This document shows, in pieces, positions 24,836-34,195 of a stretch of DNA of 64,000 bases. A program made the translations under genes and the position numbers. Under the pieces are notes generated by a model. It was not told where the DNA came from. It saw nothing but the letters and a program-made list of their open reading frames with translations, and made no database searches. The stretch is taken from assembly GCF_001870735.1 (NCBI RefSeq), contig NZ_MORL01000008.1, forward strand, positions 223,230 through 287,229, in the 5' to 3' direction. The DNA is from Arsenicibacter rosenii. Its GTDB lineage: Bacteria; Bacteroidota; Bacteroidia; Cytophagales; Spirosomataceae. Numbering within the stretch: position 1 is the first letter of the stretch; the number at the start of each line of letters is the position of its first letter.

Positions 24836-27354
24836 CATTAACGAATTATCGGCTACCCGGTTTGGTAGCATTTTTTTGCCTGCTAAACGGAATTTCACCG
24901 GCCAGCGCCCAGTCACTGTCGCTGGCTAATGACCAGATCAAGGTAAACTGGTCGGTCAAAGGGGCAGGTTGGCAGATCCAACAGGTAGCCGTCAAAAGAG
25001 GGGGCAAATGGGTCAGTCTGGCCACGCCTTCGGGCGAAAACACCTTGTTGTATGCGGCCGAAAAGCCCTCGGAAAAGCCGTCGCAGGCGTTTAAAACCAT
25101 CACCGGAGAAGAGTTCCCGGGGGCCAAATACCATTATCAGCAGGTTCAGTGGGCCGAAAGTACCAATCCGGTATCGCTCAATACGGCCGGGCAAGCCATC
25201 CACTTTTTCCCGAAATCGGGCAAACAGACGGGTGCCTCACAGCTGTCATTTCAGCACGAGACCGATGCGGCCACCGTCCGGACGGACTGGTCAATCGATC
25301 CGGCGTTTCCGACAGACATCATCGTGAAACAGACCCTGACCGCCCGCAAAGACGGCTACTTTTCCCTGGCTACGCCCACGCTGTCGAGTGTCTCGCCGCA
25401 GCAACTCGCCTGGTCGAGCGTACCAGGTTATTTCCTGGGCAACCACCTGGAACCCAATTTCGCACTGGCCTATGCCTATGGTCACGGCATCCCGAGCCTG
25501 CCGGTCGTGTATCGGGAGCGGTGTGCCAGTACGCTCTCACCACTGGTCACTACCCGCGACGGCCTGACGCTGTCGGTTATTCCGGAGCCCGGCCTCGCCC
25601 GCGATCCGTGGGCAAAAGACAAAATCACCCAGATCGACTGGCACATTGGCCTGTCGCACATGAACCGCAAGGCCCAGCTTTCACCCACGCTTTACTATCC
25701 GGTGCTCGGCGAACAGAAGTCGGGGATGAAAGCCGGGGAAACCATTACCTACACGTTTCGCTACAGCCTCACCGACGGCGACTGGTTCAAGGCCCTGAAA
25801 CACGCTGTTTACGATGTATACCGGTTTAAGGAATCGCTGGCCATCCGCCGGAGCAAACAATCACTGACCGACCGTATTCAGAAAATGCACCATTACCTGA
25901 CCGATCCCCAAACGTCGATGTGGAACATTGAGCCCTTTGACGGGGTAAAGATCGGCGCACAGTCGTACCTCGGCGGGGTAGTCGGTTCCAACAAGGACGC
26001 CATGAAAAACTCGGATTATGGCGCCATGTGGATGCTCGCCAAATCAACGAAAGACCCGCTGCTGACCGAAAACGTACTGCCTTATGCCGAAAACTTTAAG
26101 CTGAAGCAGCAGCAGACAACCGACGGCTTTTTCAAGGGTGCCGCCATCGGGCAGTATTATCTGGCAAAATCGAAAAAGTTTGTCGAAGAATGGGGTGAAG
26201 TGGTCGAACCCATCGGCCTGACCTACTATACTATGTTAGATGTCGGCAATATGCTTCTGTTCGAACCAACCGACCAGGAGCTCCAAAAGCGGCTCCGGCT
26301 GGGTGCCGAGCGCCTGCTGACCTGGCAGAAACCCGACGGTAGCTGGGCTGTGGCCTATGACCGCCACACAGAAAGCGAAATTTTCAGGGACGTGAAAGAT
26401 CTCCGGCCTACATTCTACGGCATGATCGTCGCCTACCGCCTGCTCAACGATCCGAAATACCTTAAAGCCGCTCAAAAAGGGGCCGACTGGATGATTCAGA
26501 ACGCCGTTAAAACCGGCAGCTACCTGGGTGTTTGCGGGGATGCGCGCTACGCCCCTGACTTCGCCACCGGTCAGACGGCCCAGGCCATGCTCGACCTGTA
26601 TGACCTGACGAAAGACAACCGGTACAAAGACGCCGCCATTGCCGCCGCCAAAGCCTATACGCTGTCTATCTACACCCACCCGATTGCCAGCCACGCCCCT
26701 AAAACGGTTAACGGCATTGCCCGCGAAGACTGGGAAATCAGCCAGACCGGGCTGAGCTTTGAACATGGCGGTATTTTCGGGTCGGCTACGCGGCACGGAC
26801 CTATTCAGCTGGCCAGCCATGCCGGCATGTTTATCCGCATGTATCAGCTGACGAAGGAGCCTTTGTTTGCCGATATGGCGCGGGCCGCCGCTATTGGCCG
26901 CGATGCCTTTGTGGACCCGAAAACGAGCGTGGCCTCCTATTACTGGCAGGCGATGAATAAAGGGGCCGGACCGTATCCGCACCATGCCTGGTGGCAGATC
27001 GGCTGGATCACCGACTACCTGCTCGCCGAAGCCGAATTACGGTCCAACGGACAAGTGTCGTTCCCGCGCGGGTTTGTGACGCCGAAGGTCGGCCCGCACC
27101 AGACCTACGGTTTTGCGCCGGGGATGGTCAACGGAGAAAAGGCGAATCTGGTCATTAACGAGAAACTGGTGCAGGTCGATAACCCGTCGGTAGACTACCT
27201 GCTGGCGGAGGGTACAGACGGCAAAAAAACGTTTGTAATCCTGCTCAACAACAGCGCCGCTACCAGCAGCTACGCCGTCACGGTCAACGGAAAGAAAGGG
27301 GCCGCGAAGCAGTTGCCGGCCTTTGGTATGGAGATCATGACGGTAACCAGATAA
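24832..27354 (+). CDS. Large secreted protein with an alpha/alpha-toroid region, putative glycan-degrading enzyme
   Basis: An 840-residue protein with a signal peptide (ends ASAQS, about 26). The first 330 residues are beta-rich. Residues from about 340 to 740 consist of paired helices with repeated QKPDGSWAVAYD, YLKAAQKGADWMIQ and GQTAQAMLDLYDLTKDNRY segments, as in six-hairpin glycosidases and polysaccharide lyases. The C-terminus is again beta-rich. I cannot place it in a numbered family, so no reaction is assigned. Translation is probably coupled to apbE through the ATGA overlap. Confidence 0.6.
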   Translation: MTLTNYRLPGLVAFFCLLNGISPASAQSLSLANDQIKVNWSVKGAGWQIQQVAVKRGGKWVSLATPSGENTLLYAAEKPSEKPSQAFKTITGEEFPGAKYHYQQVQWAESTNPVSLNTAGQAIHFFPKSGKQTGASQLSFQHETDAATVRTDWSIDPAFPTDIIVKQTLTARKDGYFSLATPTLSSVSPQQLAWSSVPGYFLGNHLEPNFALAYAYGHGIPSLPVVYRERCASTLSPLVTTRDGLTLSVIPEPGLARDPWAKDKITQIDWHIGLSHMNRKAQLSPTLYYPVLGEQKSGMKAGETITYTFRYSLTDGDWFKALKHAVYDVYRFKESLAIRRSKQSLTDRIQKMHHYLTDPQTSMWNIEPFDGVKIGAQSYLGGVVGSNKDAMKNSDYGAMWMLAKSTKDPLLTENVLPYAENFKLKQQQTTDGFFKGAAIGQYYLAKSKKFVEEWGEVVEPIGLTYYTMLDVGNMLLFEPTDQELQKRLRLGAERLLTWQKPDGSWAVAYDRHTESEIFRDVKDLRPTFYGMIVAYRLLNDPKYLKAAQKGADWMIQNAVKTGSYLGVCGDARYAPDFATGQTAQAMLDLYDLTKDNRYKDAAIAAAKAYTLSIYTHPIASHAPKTVNGIAREDWEISQTGLSFEHGGIFGSATRHGPIQLASHAGMFIRMYQLTKEPLFADMARAAAIGRDAFVDPKTSVASYYWQAMNKGAGPYPHHAWWQIGWITDYLLAEAELRSNGQVSFPRGFVTPKVGPHQTYGFAPGMVNGEKANLVINEKLVQVDNPSVDYLLAEGTDGKKTFVILLNNSAATSSYAVTVNGKKGAAKQLPAFGMEIMTVTR

Positions 27355-27376
27355 GCGCTATGAACGACCTTTTTGC

Positions 27377-27529
27377 TTATCCTTCTTTGGGAAACTTAGG
27401 TATCCCCGCCTTAGCAAAGGCAGCATTGGCACGGGCAATCTTTTCGGCGAAAAGCGGCTTGCCGTCTTTCCAGATTCTTGGGACAGAAAGCTTTGTCTGT
27501 GTAGCGGAAGCTGATTCTTTTGTTTCCAT
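27377..27529 (-). CDS. Possible small protein, 50 residues
   Basis: On the minus strand an ATG at 27529 opens a 50-codon frame beginning METKESASATQTK and ending PKFPKEG, rich in lysine and alanine, with coherent codon use. It lies alone in a 485-bp gap between two plus-strand genes. The opposite-strand frame (27360-27548) is less protein-like. There is no recognised motif, and it could be chance. Confidence 0.4.
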   Translation of the reverse strand: METKESASATQTKLSVPRIWKDGKPLFAEKIARANAAFAKAGIPKFPKEG

Positions 27530-27619
27530 TGGTGAAATAACCGGTTGACGTAACTATTGTTTTTTCTGTATCAACCATATAAGGATGATCCTGCGATAAT
27601 AAACAGCTAATTACTCGAC

Positions 27620-27744
27620 CTAAAATAGTTGAGATTATTGCGAAAGTTGTTTTGTCATGCTGACGAAGGAAGCATCTCTTAGCCAGCCATTCCAGAAGAT
27701 GCTTCCTTCGTCAGCATGACAAAACATACCCTAAACTATTTTAG
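27620..27744. repeat. 125-bp inverted-repeat element
   Basis: Perfect 28-bp arms (27650-27677 and 27697-27724) begin TTTTGTCATGCTGACGAAGG and enclose a 19-base loop. Outer arms CTAAAATAGTT (27620-27630) and AACTATTTTAG (27734-27744) also pair. The core is like the short GTCATGCTGACGAAGGAAGCATC elements that recur between genes in Bacteroidota. No transposase is present; it may be a non-autonomous element or transcript hairpin. Confidence 0.85.
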
Positions 27745-27839
27745 AAGGCCCACTCATTCAGCGGGGTTTTCACTTTGGGAAAAAGTATAGCCCGGATAAT
27801 GCACAGTTACAGTTTAGTTAAACGCAAACATAAACAATC

Positions 27840-29588
27840 TTGAATACATCCATTGATACCGCCGTCATCGTCATTTTCTCGGCTTTTGTGCTGGGAATCG
27901 GGATGTTATTTGCCCGGACGGGACGCAATCTGAAGTCGTTTTTTGCCGGTGGCGAGGCTGTGCCCTGGTTTATCGGCGGGCTTTCGCTGTTCATGAGCTT
28001 TTTCTCGGCGGGCACGTTCGTGGCCTGGGGCAGCATTGCCTATAAACACGGCTGGGTGGCCATCACCATTCAGTGGACGATGTGTATCGGTGCGCTGGTG
28101 ACCGGCCTTTTTCTGGCCCCCCGCTGGAACCGGACCGGTGTGCTGACCGCCGCTGAATTTATCCGCGAACGGCTGGGCACCACCGTCCAGAAAGCCTACA
28201 TTTTCATCTTTACCCTCGTCAGTGTGTTTATCAAAGGGTCGGTGCTGTATCCGGTGGCCAAACTGGTGAGTTCATCGCTCAACCTGCCGCTGGTTCCCTG
28301 TACCATCGGACTGGGCATCTTTATGATTGCTTACACGGCTGTTGGCGGACTCTGGGCGGTGATGGTGACGGATATTCTGCAATTTGTGGTACTATCGGCG
28401 GCCGTGTTTATCCTGCTGCCGCTGTCGTTCGATAAAGTCGGCGGCTTCGATGCATTTACGCAGAAAGTCCCCGACGACTTTTTCAACCTGCTCAACGGCG
28501 ATTACACCTTCGGGTTTGTGATGGCATTCATTTTCTACCACATTGCTTATATCGGGGGCAACTGGACGTTTGTACAGCGGTATACCAGTGTCGACAGTCC
28601 GAAATCGGCGCGGAAAGTCGCCTTCCTGTTTGCCGCCCTCTACCTGATCAGCCCGATCATCTGGATGCTGCCGCCGATGATCTACAAAGCCATTGATCCG
28701 TCACTGACCGGCCTTGACACCGAAAACGCTTACCTGAAAATCTGCCAGCTGGTCCTGCCGCCGGGCTTGCTCGGGCTGATGCTGACCGGCATGTATTTCT
28801 CGACCTCTGCCAGTGCCAATACCGCCCTGAACGTGGTTTCGGCGGTATTCACCAACGACATTTACAAAGGGCTGATTAATCCCGGTGCGTCAGACAAACA
28901 GCTGATCCGGGTCGCGCGCGGCTCGTCGTGGTTTTTCGGGTTGGGGATGATTGTGATTGCGCTGCTGGTGCCGGCCGCCGGTGGTATCGTGGAAGTAGTC
29001 CTCAGCATCTCTGCCATTTCGGGCGGTCCGCTGCTGGCCCCTCCCCTTTGGGCGTTATTCTCTAAACGCCTGACCAGCGGCGTCACACTCTGGATTACGG
29101 GCATTGGCCTGACGGTTAATCTGTTTTTTAAGGTCCTGTCGCCCTGGTTGCTGGACTATAAGCTCAGCCGTGCCACAGAAACCGTAATCGGTGTCGGATT
29201 ACCACTGCTACTACTGCTGGCCTATGAACTATGGGCCGCCCAACGCAAGGAAGTAGCCCGCGAATACCTGCGCTACCGCATGGCCCGTGAGCAAAAAAGA
29301 GCCGAAGCACAGGCCCGTCAAACGGAGGATGTGGAGGAAGCACAGGCGATTAAAGCACAAAACCGGTTCGGACTGCGTGTCATTGCCGGGTCGCTGGTTT
29401 TTACAGCCCTGATGCTGTTCGGCCTCAGCTTTCTGACCACGCAGGGAGCCGGTATCACAGCCGGTATTGCCGTGGTCGTGCTTATTGCCGCCCTGATTCC
29501 GTGGCGGGCAGCGGGCAAAGCGGACCATCAGCCAGCTGTTACCCCGAATACTGTATCTAATCCTTCAGACTCAACCTATTCCCGTTAA
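27840..29588 (+). CDS. Sodium:solute symporter family protein
   Basis: A 582-residue polytopic membrane protein with about 13 helices, beginning at a TTG (27840) to give NTSIDTAVIVIFSAFVLGIG; the next in-frame ATG is 22 codons in and would cut the first helix. GGEAVPWFIGGLSLFMSFFSAGTF (37-60) and SAVFTNDIYKG fit the SSS family, which couples sodium entry to solute uptake. A charged segment at about 470-500 (EYLRYRMAREQKRAEAQA) separates the last helices. It likely brings sugars released by the PUL enzymes into the cytosol. The GH2 gene follows. Confidence 0.85.
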   Translation: MNTSIDTAVIVIFSAFVLGIGMLFARTGRNLKSFFAGGEAVPWFIGGLSLFMSFFSAGTFVAWGSIAYKHGWVAITIQWTMCIGALVTGLFLAPRWNRTGVLTAAEFIRERLGTTVQKAYIFIFTLVSVFIKGSVLYPVAKLVSSSLNLPLVPCTIGLGIFMIAYTAVGGLWAVMVTDILQFVVLSAAVFILLPLSFDKVGGFDAFTQKVPDDFFNLLNGDYTFGFVMAFIFYHIAYIGGNWTFVQRYTSVDSPKSARKVAFLFAALYLISPIIWMLPPMIYKAIDPSLTGLDTENAYLKICQLVLPPGLLGLMLTGMYFSTSASANTALNVVSAVFTNDIYKGLINPGASDKQLIRVARGSSWFFGLGMIVIALLVPAAGGIVEVVLSISAISGGPLLAPPLWALFSKRLTSGVTLWITGIGLTVNLFFKVLSPWLLDYKLSRATETVIGVGLPLLLLLAYELWAAQRKEVAREYLRYRMAREQKRAEAQARQTEDVEEAQAIKAQNRFGLRVIAGSLVFTALMLFGLSFLTTQGAGITAGIAVVVLIAALIPWRAAGKADHQPAVTPNTVSNPSDSTYSR

Positions 29589-29617
29589 ACCGTAGCTGGT
29601 ATCCGATTAACATCTGT

Positions 29618-31714
29618 ATGCATTTATTCCGTAAATTAACTTTCGCCTTCCTGCTGTGCACCCTGGTGTATCCCCTCTACGCGCAGTACGCCATCCGGCA
29701 ACCGAATGCGGTTCCGCTCCATGGCGAATGGCTCTTTGCCCTCGATCCCGCCAACATGGGGGAGGCGGGGAACTGGTTCGCCGATAACCAGCCCACCAAC
29801 CGCTGGGATAAGGTTACGGTACCCCATTGCTTCTCGGTAGACCGGCGGTATCAGTTCTACACCGGCAAGGTCTGGTACCGGCGCACATTCCCGTGGCAAC
29901 CGACGGCCGGCAAACGGGTGCTGCTCCATTTCGACGCCTCGTTTTATGCCACCACGATTTACCTCAACAACCAGAAGATCGGTACGCACGAGGGGGGCTA
30001 TACGCCGTTCCATGTCGACATTACCAGTCAGCTGAAAGCCGGAGAGAACCTGCTCGTTGTTTCGGTCGATAACAATACCTGGAAGCCGGGCTCTATTCCC
30101 GGTGCAAAAGATAACAACCAGGTCAATGACCCGTTCATGGGCTGGATCAATTATGGCGGACTTATCCGGCCGGTCTATCTGACTACCGAAGCGGAGACCT
30201 ACCTCGAAAACCTGAAAGTGGAAACCCTGCCGGATCTGGCGAAAGGTACGGCTACGGTGCGCCTGCGGGCACGCATCCGCAATGCCTCAGGCCAGCCCGT
30301 TTCGCCGAAGCTCACCATTAATCTGGCGCGGCAAGGTCAGCCGGTGGCCGCTGTCTGGAAAACACCCGTGGTCTCGGTCCCCGCCGGTCAAACCGCGCTC
30401 ATCGACGCAGAGGCCAGCCTCAAAGCCGCTGATGTGAAGCTCTGGGGACTCGATACGCCTAACCTCTACAACCTCACCGCGACCATCACCGGCGACACGC
30501 TCCGGACACGGTTTGGAATCCGCAAGGTGGAGGTAAAAGGCGTTCAGTTGCTGCTCAACGGACAGCCCATCAAGGCGGCAGGCGGTAACCGCGTGGTCGA
30601 CTATCCGGGCCTTGGCTCCCTCGAACCGGAATGGCTCGTTGAAAAAGACTTCCGGCTGATGAAGGAAGCCGGGATGGAACTTCACCGCCTGACCCATTAC
30701 ACCCCGTCGGAAAGTATCTACGACTGGGCCGACGAAAACGGCATGCTGATTATTACCGAAGCCGGCAACTGGCAGCTGACACCCCGGCAGATGGATAGCG
30801 ACACCATCCGCGCCAAATTCCGGCAGCAGTTCCGCGAGATGGCCGAACGCGACTGGAACCATCCCTGTGTGATTGCCTACAGCGTGGGTAATGAGTATCT
30901 GTCGGAACAACCGGCAGGGCAGCGCTGGACCAAAGATATGATCGCCTTTGCCCGCGAACTCGACCCGACACGGCTCTATACGTTCGCGTCGATGCGGCTG
31001 AATATTCTGCCCAAAAAACCGGAAGACGAAGCTAGTCAATACTGTGACTTTGTATCGACCAACACCTACGGCAATCACCTGAACATCCTGAAACACATCC
31101 ACTCGCTGTATCCCGACAAACCGATTTTCATCAGCGAATACGGCACCCGCGCCGACGGACCTAACGGCGAAGCAGGGCAGGTGACCCATCTCGACAAATT
31201 TCTGTCGGATGTCCGCCAGCTGCCGTATGTGATCGGGGCATCGTGGTGGTCGTTCAATGATTACCAGAGCCGCCACCACGGCACCAATCCGAACGGCTAC
31301 CGGCCGTGGGGACTGGTCGGGCCGGAGCGTGAACTGCGGCCGCTGTATAAGGCGCATCAGACCGGTATGGCACCGCTGACGGTCGAAAAACTACGGTTTG
31401 AACAAGGCCCGGAAGGTGTTCATAAACTGACCGTGCGCATTACAGCCCGTAACGATTTTCCGGCCTATGCCCTCAAAGGCTACCGGCTCCGAACCGGGCA
31501 ACCGGCTGACTTACAGACGGCATCGCCGACCCGGAAATCTATGACCGGAGACTTCCTTATCCCTGACCTGCAGCCCGGCCAAAGTACAGACCTCACCATT
31601 CCGGTGCAGGGCTTTGACAAAACGCTGACCATTGACATTAGCAAACCGACAGGCTTCCACATCCTGTCACAACAAGTTGATTTAACGAATGATACGCGAA
31701 CAAGCAACCGATAA
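29618..31714 (+). CDS. Secreted glycoside hydrolase family 2 enzyme
   Basis: A 698-residue protein with a signal peptide (ends LYAQ, about 23). A GH2 sugar-binding domain (VWYRRTFPW, about 85-93), an Ig-like domain and a TIM barrel follow in order. The acid/base is E426 in SVGNEYLSEQ and the nucleophile E507 in FISEYGTRADG. YDWADENGMLIITEAG (368-383) fits the beta-glucuronidase/galactosidase branch, but the substrate needs testing. The stop lies inside the next gene (26-bp overlap), so the two are co-translated. Confidence 0.9.
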   Translation: MHLFRKLTFAFLLCTLVYPLYAQYAIRQPNAVPLHGEWLFALDPANMGEAGNWFADNQPTNRWDKVTVPHCFSVDRRYQFYTGKVWYRRTFPWQPTAGKRVLLHFDASFYATTIYLNNQKIGTHEGGYTPFHVDITSQLKAGENLLVVSVDNNTWKPGSIPGAKDNNQVNDPFMGWINYGGLIRPVYLTTEAETYLENLKVETLPDLAKGTATVRLRARIRNASGQPVSPKLTINLARQGQPVAAVWKTPVVSVPAGQTALIDAEASLKAADVKLWGLDTPNLYNLTATITGDTLRTRFGIRKVEVKGVQLLLNGQPIKAAGGNRVVDYPGLGSLEPEWLVEKDFRLMKEAGMELHRLTHYTPSESIYDWADENGMLIITEAGNWQLTPRQMDSDTIRAKFRQQFREMAERDWNHPCVIAYSVGNEYLSEQPAGQRWTKDMIAFARELDPTRLYTFASMRLNILPKKPEDEASQYCDFVSTNTYGNHLNILKHIHSLYPDKPIFISEYGTRADGPNGEAGQVTHLDKFLSDVRQLPYVIGASWWSFNDYQSRHHGTNPNGYRPWGLVGPERELRPLYKAHQTGMAPLTVEKLRFEQGPEGVHKLTVRITARNDFPAYALKGYRLRTGQPADLQTASPTRKSMTGDFLIPDLQPGQSTDLTIPVQGFDKTLTIDISKPTGFHILSQQVDLTNDTRTSNR

Positions 31715-33968
31715 GCGCAGCCTGAAGACAGTCCGGTACGAGGGCGATTTGATCGTAATTGGCGGAGGACTATCCGGCGTATGCTGCGCCATCACAGCCG
31801 CACGGGCAGGCACCCGCGTGGTACTGGTACAAGACCGGCCGGTACTGGGCGGAAACTCATCGAGCGAAGTCCGGCTCTGGGTACTGGGTGCCACCTCCCA
31901 CATGGGCAACAACAACCGCTGGGCGCGTGAAGGGGGCGTCGTTGACGAGATCCTGCTCGAAAACCTGTACCGCAATCCGGAAGGGAATCCGTTGATTTAT
32001 GATACCATTCTGCTGGAAAAAACCATGCAGGAACCCAATATCACCCTGCTGCTGAATACGGCCGTTCTCGACGTTGAGAAAGGGACGGGCGACGCAACGG
32101 ACAAAATCAAATCGGTGCGGGCGTTCTGCTCGCAGAACAGCACCGCCTACGAACTGACGGCGCCGCTGTTCTGCGATGCCTCGGGAGACGGTATCGTGGC
32201 GTTTCAGGCAGGGGCCGCCTTCCGGATGGGGGCCGAATCAAAGGACGAGTTCGGCGAAAAATTTGCTCCCTCGGCCGACTACGGCGAACTCCTCGGCCAC
32301 TCACTTTACTTCTATACCAAAGACACCGGCAAGCCGGTCCGGTTTGTGCCGCCGGCCTATGCCCTGGACGACATCACCAAAATCCCGCGCTACCGGCGTT
32401 TCAATGCCAAAGAGCATGGTTGCCAGCTGTGGTGGATTGAATACGGCGGCCGGCTCGATACTGTTCACGACACCGAAACCATCAAATGGGAACTCTGGAA
32501 AGTGATTTATGGCGTCTGGAACCACATCAAAAACTCAGGGCAGTTTCCGGAAGCGGAGACCATGACGCTCGAATGGGTCGGACAGATTCCGGGCAAACGC
32601 GAAAGCCGCCGGTTTGAGGGCGACTACATCCTGACCCAACAGGACGTAGTCGAGCAGCGGCAGCACCCCGACGCCGTGGCTTTCGGCGGCTGGTCGATTG
32701 ACCTGCATCCGGCCGACGGTGTGTTCAGCGAAAAGCCGGGCTGCAACCAGTGGCACAGCAAAGGCGTATATCAGATTCCGTACCGCTGTTTTTATAGCCG
32801 TAATGTCAGTAACCTGCTGCTGGCAGGGCGCATCATCAGTACAACGCACGTCGCCTTTGCGTCGTCGCGGGTGATGGGCACGAGCGCACACGGAGCACAG
32901 GCCGTTGGCATGGCCGCCGCCCTCTGCACCAAACAGGGTGTGTTGCCACGGCAACTCCCGGTTCAGGACTTACAAACCGAATTATTAAAGGCAGGGCAAC
33001 ACATTCCGGGGCTTCGTCTGGCCGACGATCGGGACCTTGCCCGGCAGGCCACCCTCTCGGCTTCTTCCGAATATATATTAACCGAACTGCCGCCAAACGG
33101 GCCGCTGCTACCGCTCACCTCGTCGGCGGGGCAAATGGTGCCGCTACCGGCGGGCACCGTTCCGGCGATGACTGTTTACGTTACCGCCGATCAGGATACC
33201 ATGCTGACCGTAGACCTGCGCCGCAGCAGCAAAGCCGACAACCATACCCCCGACGTAACGCTCCAGACGCTGACGTTGCCGGTCCGGAAGGGGCAAGAGG
33301 AACTGGTTCTGTCGTTTACGGCAGAGGTACCCGAAGCTTGTTACGCGTTTGTGCTGCTGATGAAAAACGAGCATATCCGGCTCCAGTATAGTGCCGTCCG
33401 TGTGACGGGTTTGCTGTCGGTGTTCAATAAAGTAAATGCTGCCGTCTCGAATTATGGCAAGCAGGAGCCCACGGAAGACATTGGGGTTGAGGCGTTTGAA
33501 TTCTGGACACCCGAGCGACGCCCTAAAGGCCATAATCTGGCGTTCCGCCTTAACCGGGGCATTCCGGTTTTCGGGGCCGCCAATCTGACCAATGGTCTTC
33601 AGCGCCCCGTAAACCAGCCTAACGGGTTTGTTGCCCGCCTCGACGACAGTGATCCGTCGGTGACCCTATCGTGGCCGTCGGTGCAAACCATTAAACGGGT
33701 AGTACTGAGCTTCGACTCAGACTTTGATCATCCGCTGGAAACGGTACTGATGACACATCCGGAAACCGTTTCGCCGTTCTGCGTGGCGGAGTATATCCTG
33801 TGCAACGACCGGCGGGAGCGGGTGCATCATGAGCGGGCCAATCACCTGTCACAGAATACCATTACGTTTGCCGAGCCGGTCGATACCCAAAGCCTGACCA
33901 TTCACCTTAAACACCCCGGCCCTACAGTCCCTGCCGCCCTCATGGAGGTACGCTGTTACGCCGACTGA
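31689..33968 (+). CDS. FAD-dependent oxidoreductase, second copy
   Basis: A 759-residue paralogue of the enzyme at 21942-23759. It has the same LIVIGGGLSGVCCAI nucleotide-binding motif near residue 20 and LGGNSSSEVRLWVLG, but no signal peptide, so it seems cytosolic or uses another export route. After the FAD domain (to about 450) comes a beta-rich C-terminal extension of about 300 residues absent from the first copy, possibly two carbohydrate-binding sandwiches. The start overlaps the GH2 stop by 26 bp. A joint action on the released sugar is inference. Confidence 0.78.
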   Translation: MIREQATDKRSLKTVRYEGDLIVIGGGLSGVCCAITAARAGTRVVLVQDRPVLGGNSSSEVRLWVLGATSHMGNNNRWAREGGVVDEILLENLYRNPEGNPLIYDTILLEKTMQEPNITLLLNTAVLDVEKGTGDATDKIKSVRAFCSQNSTAYELTAPLFCDASGDGIVAFQAGAAFRMGAESKDEFGEKFAPSADYGELLGHSLYFYTKDTGKPVRFVPPAYALDDITKIPRYRRFNAKEHGCQLWWIEYGGRLDTVHDTETIKWELWKVIYGVWNHIKNSGQFPEAETMTLEWVGQIPGKRESRRFEGDYILTQQDVVEQRQHPDAVAFGGWSIDLHPADGVFSEKPGCNQWHSKGVYQIPYRCFYSRNVSNLLLAGRIISTTHVAFASSRVMGTSAHGAQAVGMAAALCTKQGVLPRQLPVQDLQTELLKAGQHIPGLRLADDRDLARQATLSASSEYILTELPPNGPLLPLTSSAGQMVPLPAGTVPAMTVYVTADQDTMLTVDLRRSSKADNHTPDVTLQTLTLPVRKGQEELVLSFTAEVPEACYAFVLLMKNEHIRLQYSAVRVTGLLSVFNKVNAAVSNYGKQEPTEDIGVEAFEFWTPERRPKGHNLAFRLNRGIPVFGAANLTNGLQRPVNQPNGFVARLDDSDPSVTLSWPSVQTIKRVVLSFDSDFDHPLETVLMTHPETVSPFCVAEYILCNDRRERVHHERANHLSQNTITFAEPVDTQSLTIHLKHPGPTVPAALMEVRCYAD

Positions 33969-33973
33969 TTTCA

Positions 33974-34064
33974 TTTACCACATAGCTACATCAGAAAACA
34001 TAAGCTACATACTATCAGGCACTTCGTTTTATTACTTTGTTTTCGGATGAGGCTATGTGGTAAA
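33974..34064. repeat. Inverted repeat after the second oxidoreductase gene
   Basis: TTTACCACATAGC (33974-33986) pairs with GCTATGTGGTAAA (34052-34064). It lies in the 227-bp gap before the App1-like gene, where no other gene is seen, and may end or protect the PUL transcript. Confidence 0.7.
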
Positions 34065-34195
34065 TTCATGAAACACCACGTTTGTACGTCACATATGCAT
34101 TACGTATAATTTTTAACGGTAACGATGTTTTTTGCGTTTATTATCACAAAAACGCTCATGCACCCTGTTCAACCAGTGCATTTACAAAAAACATC

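Noticed and set aside
27360..27548. Plus-strand ORF of 62 residues after the toroid-enzyme gene
   Set aside because: Its composition is not protein-like, and the minus-strand frame at 27377-27529 over the same bases is more convincing; neither is certain.
34082..34195. Extension of the App1-like protein by 38 residues
   Set aside because: The bases are AT-rich and intergenic in character; the ATG at 34196 gives a normal start.
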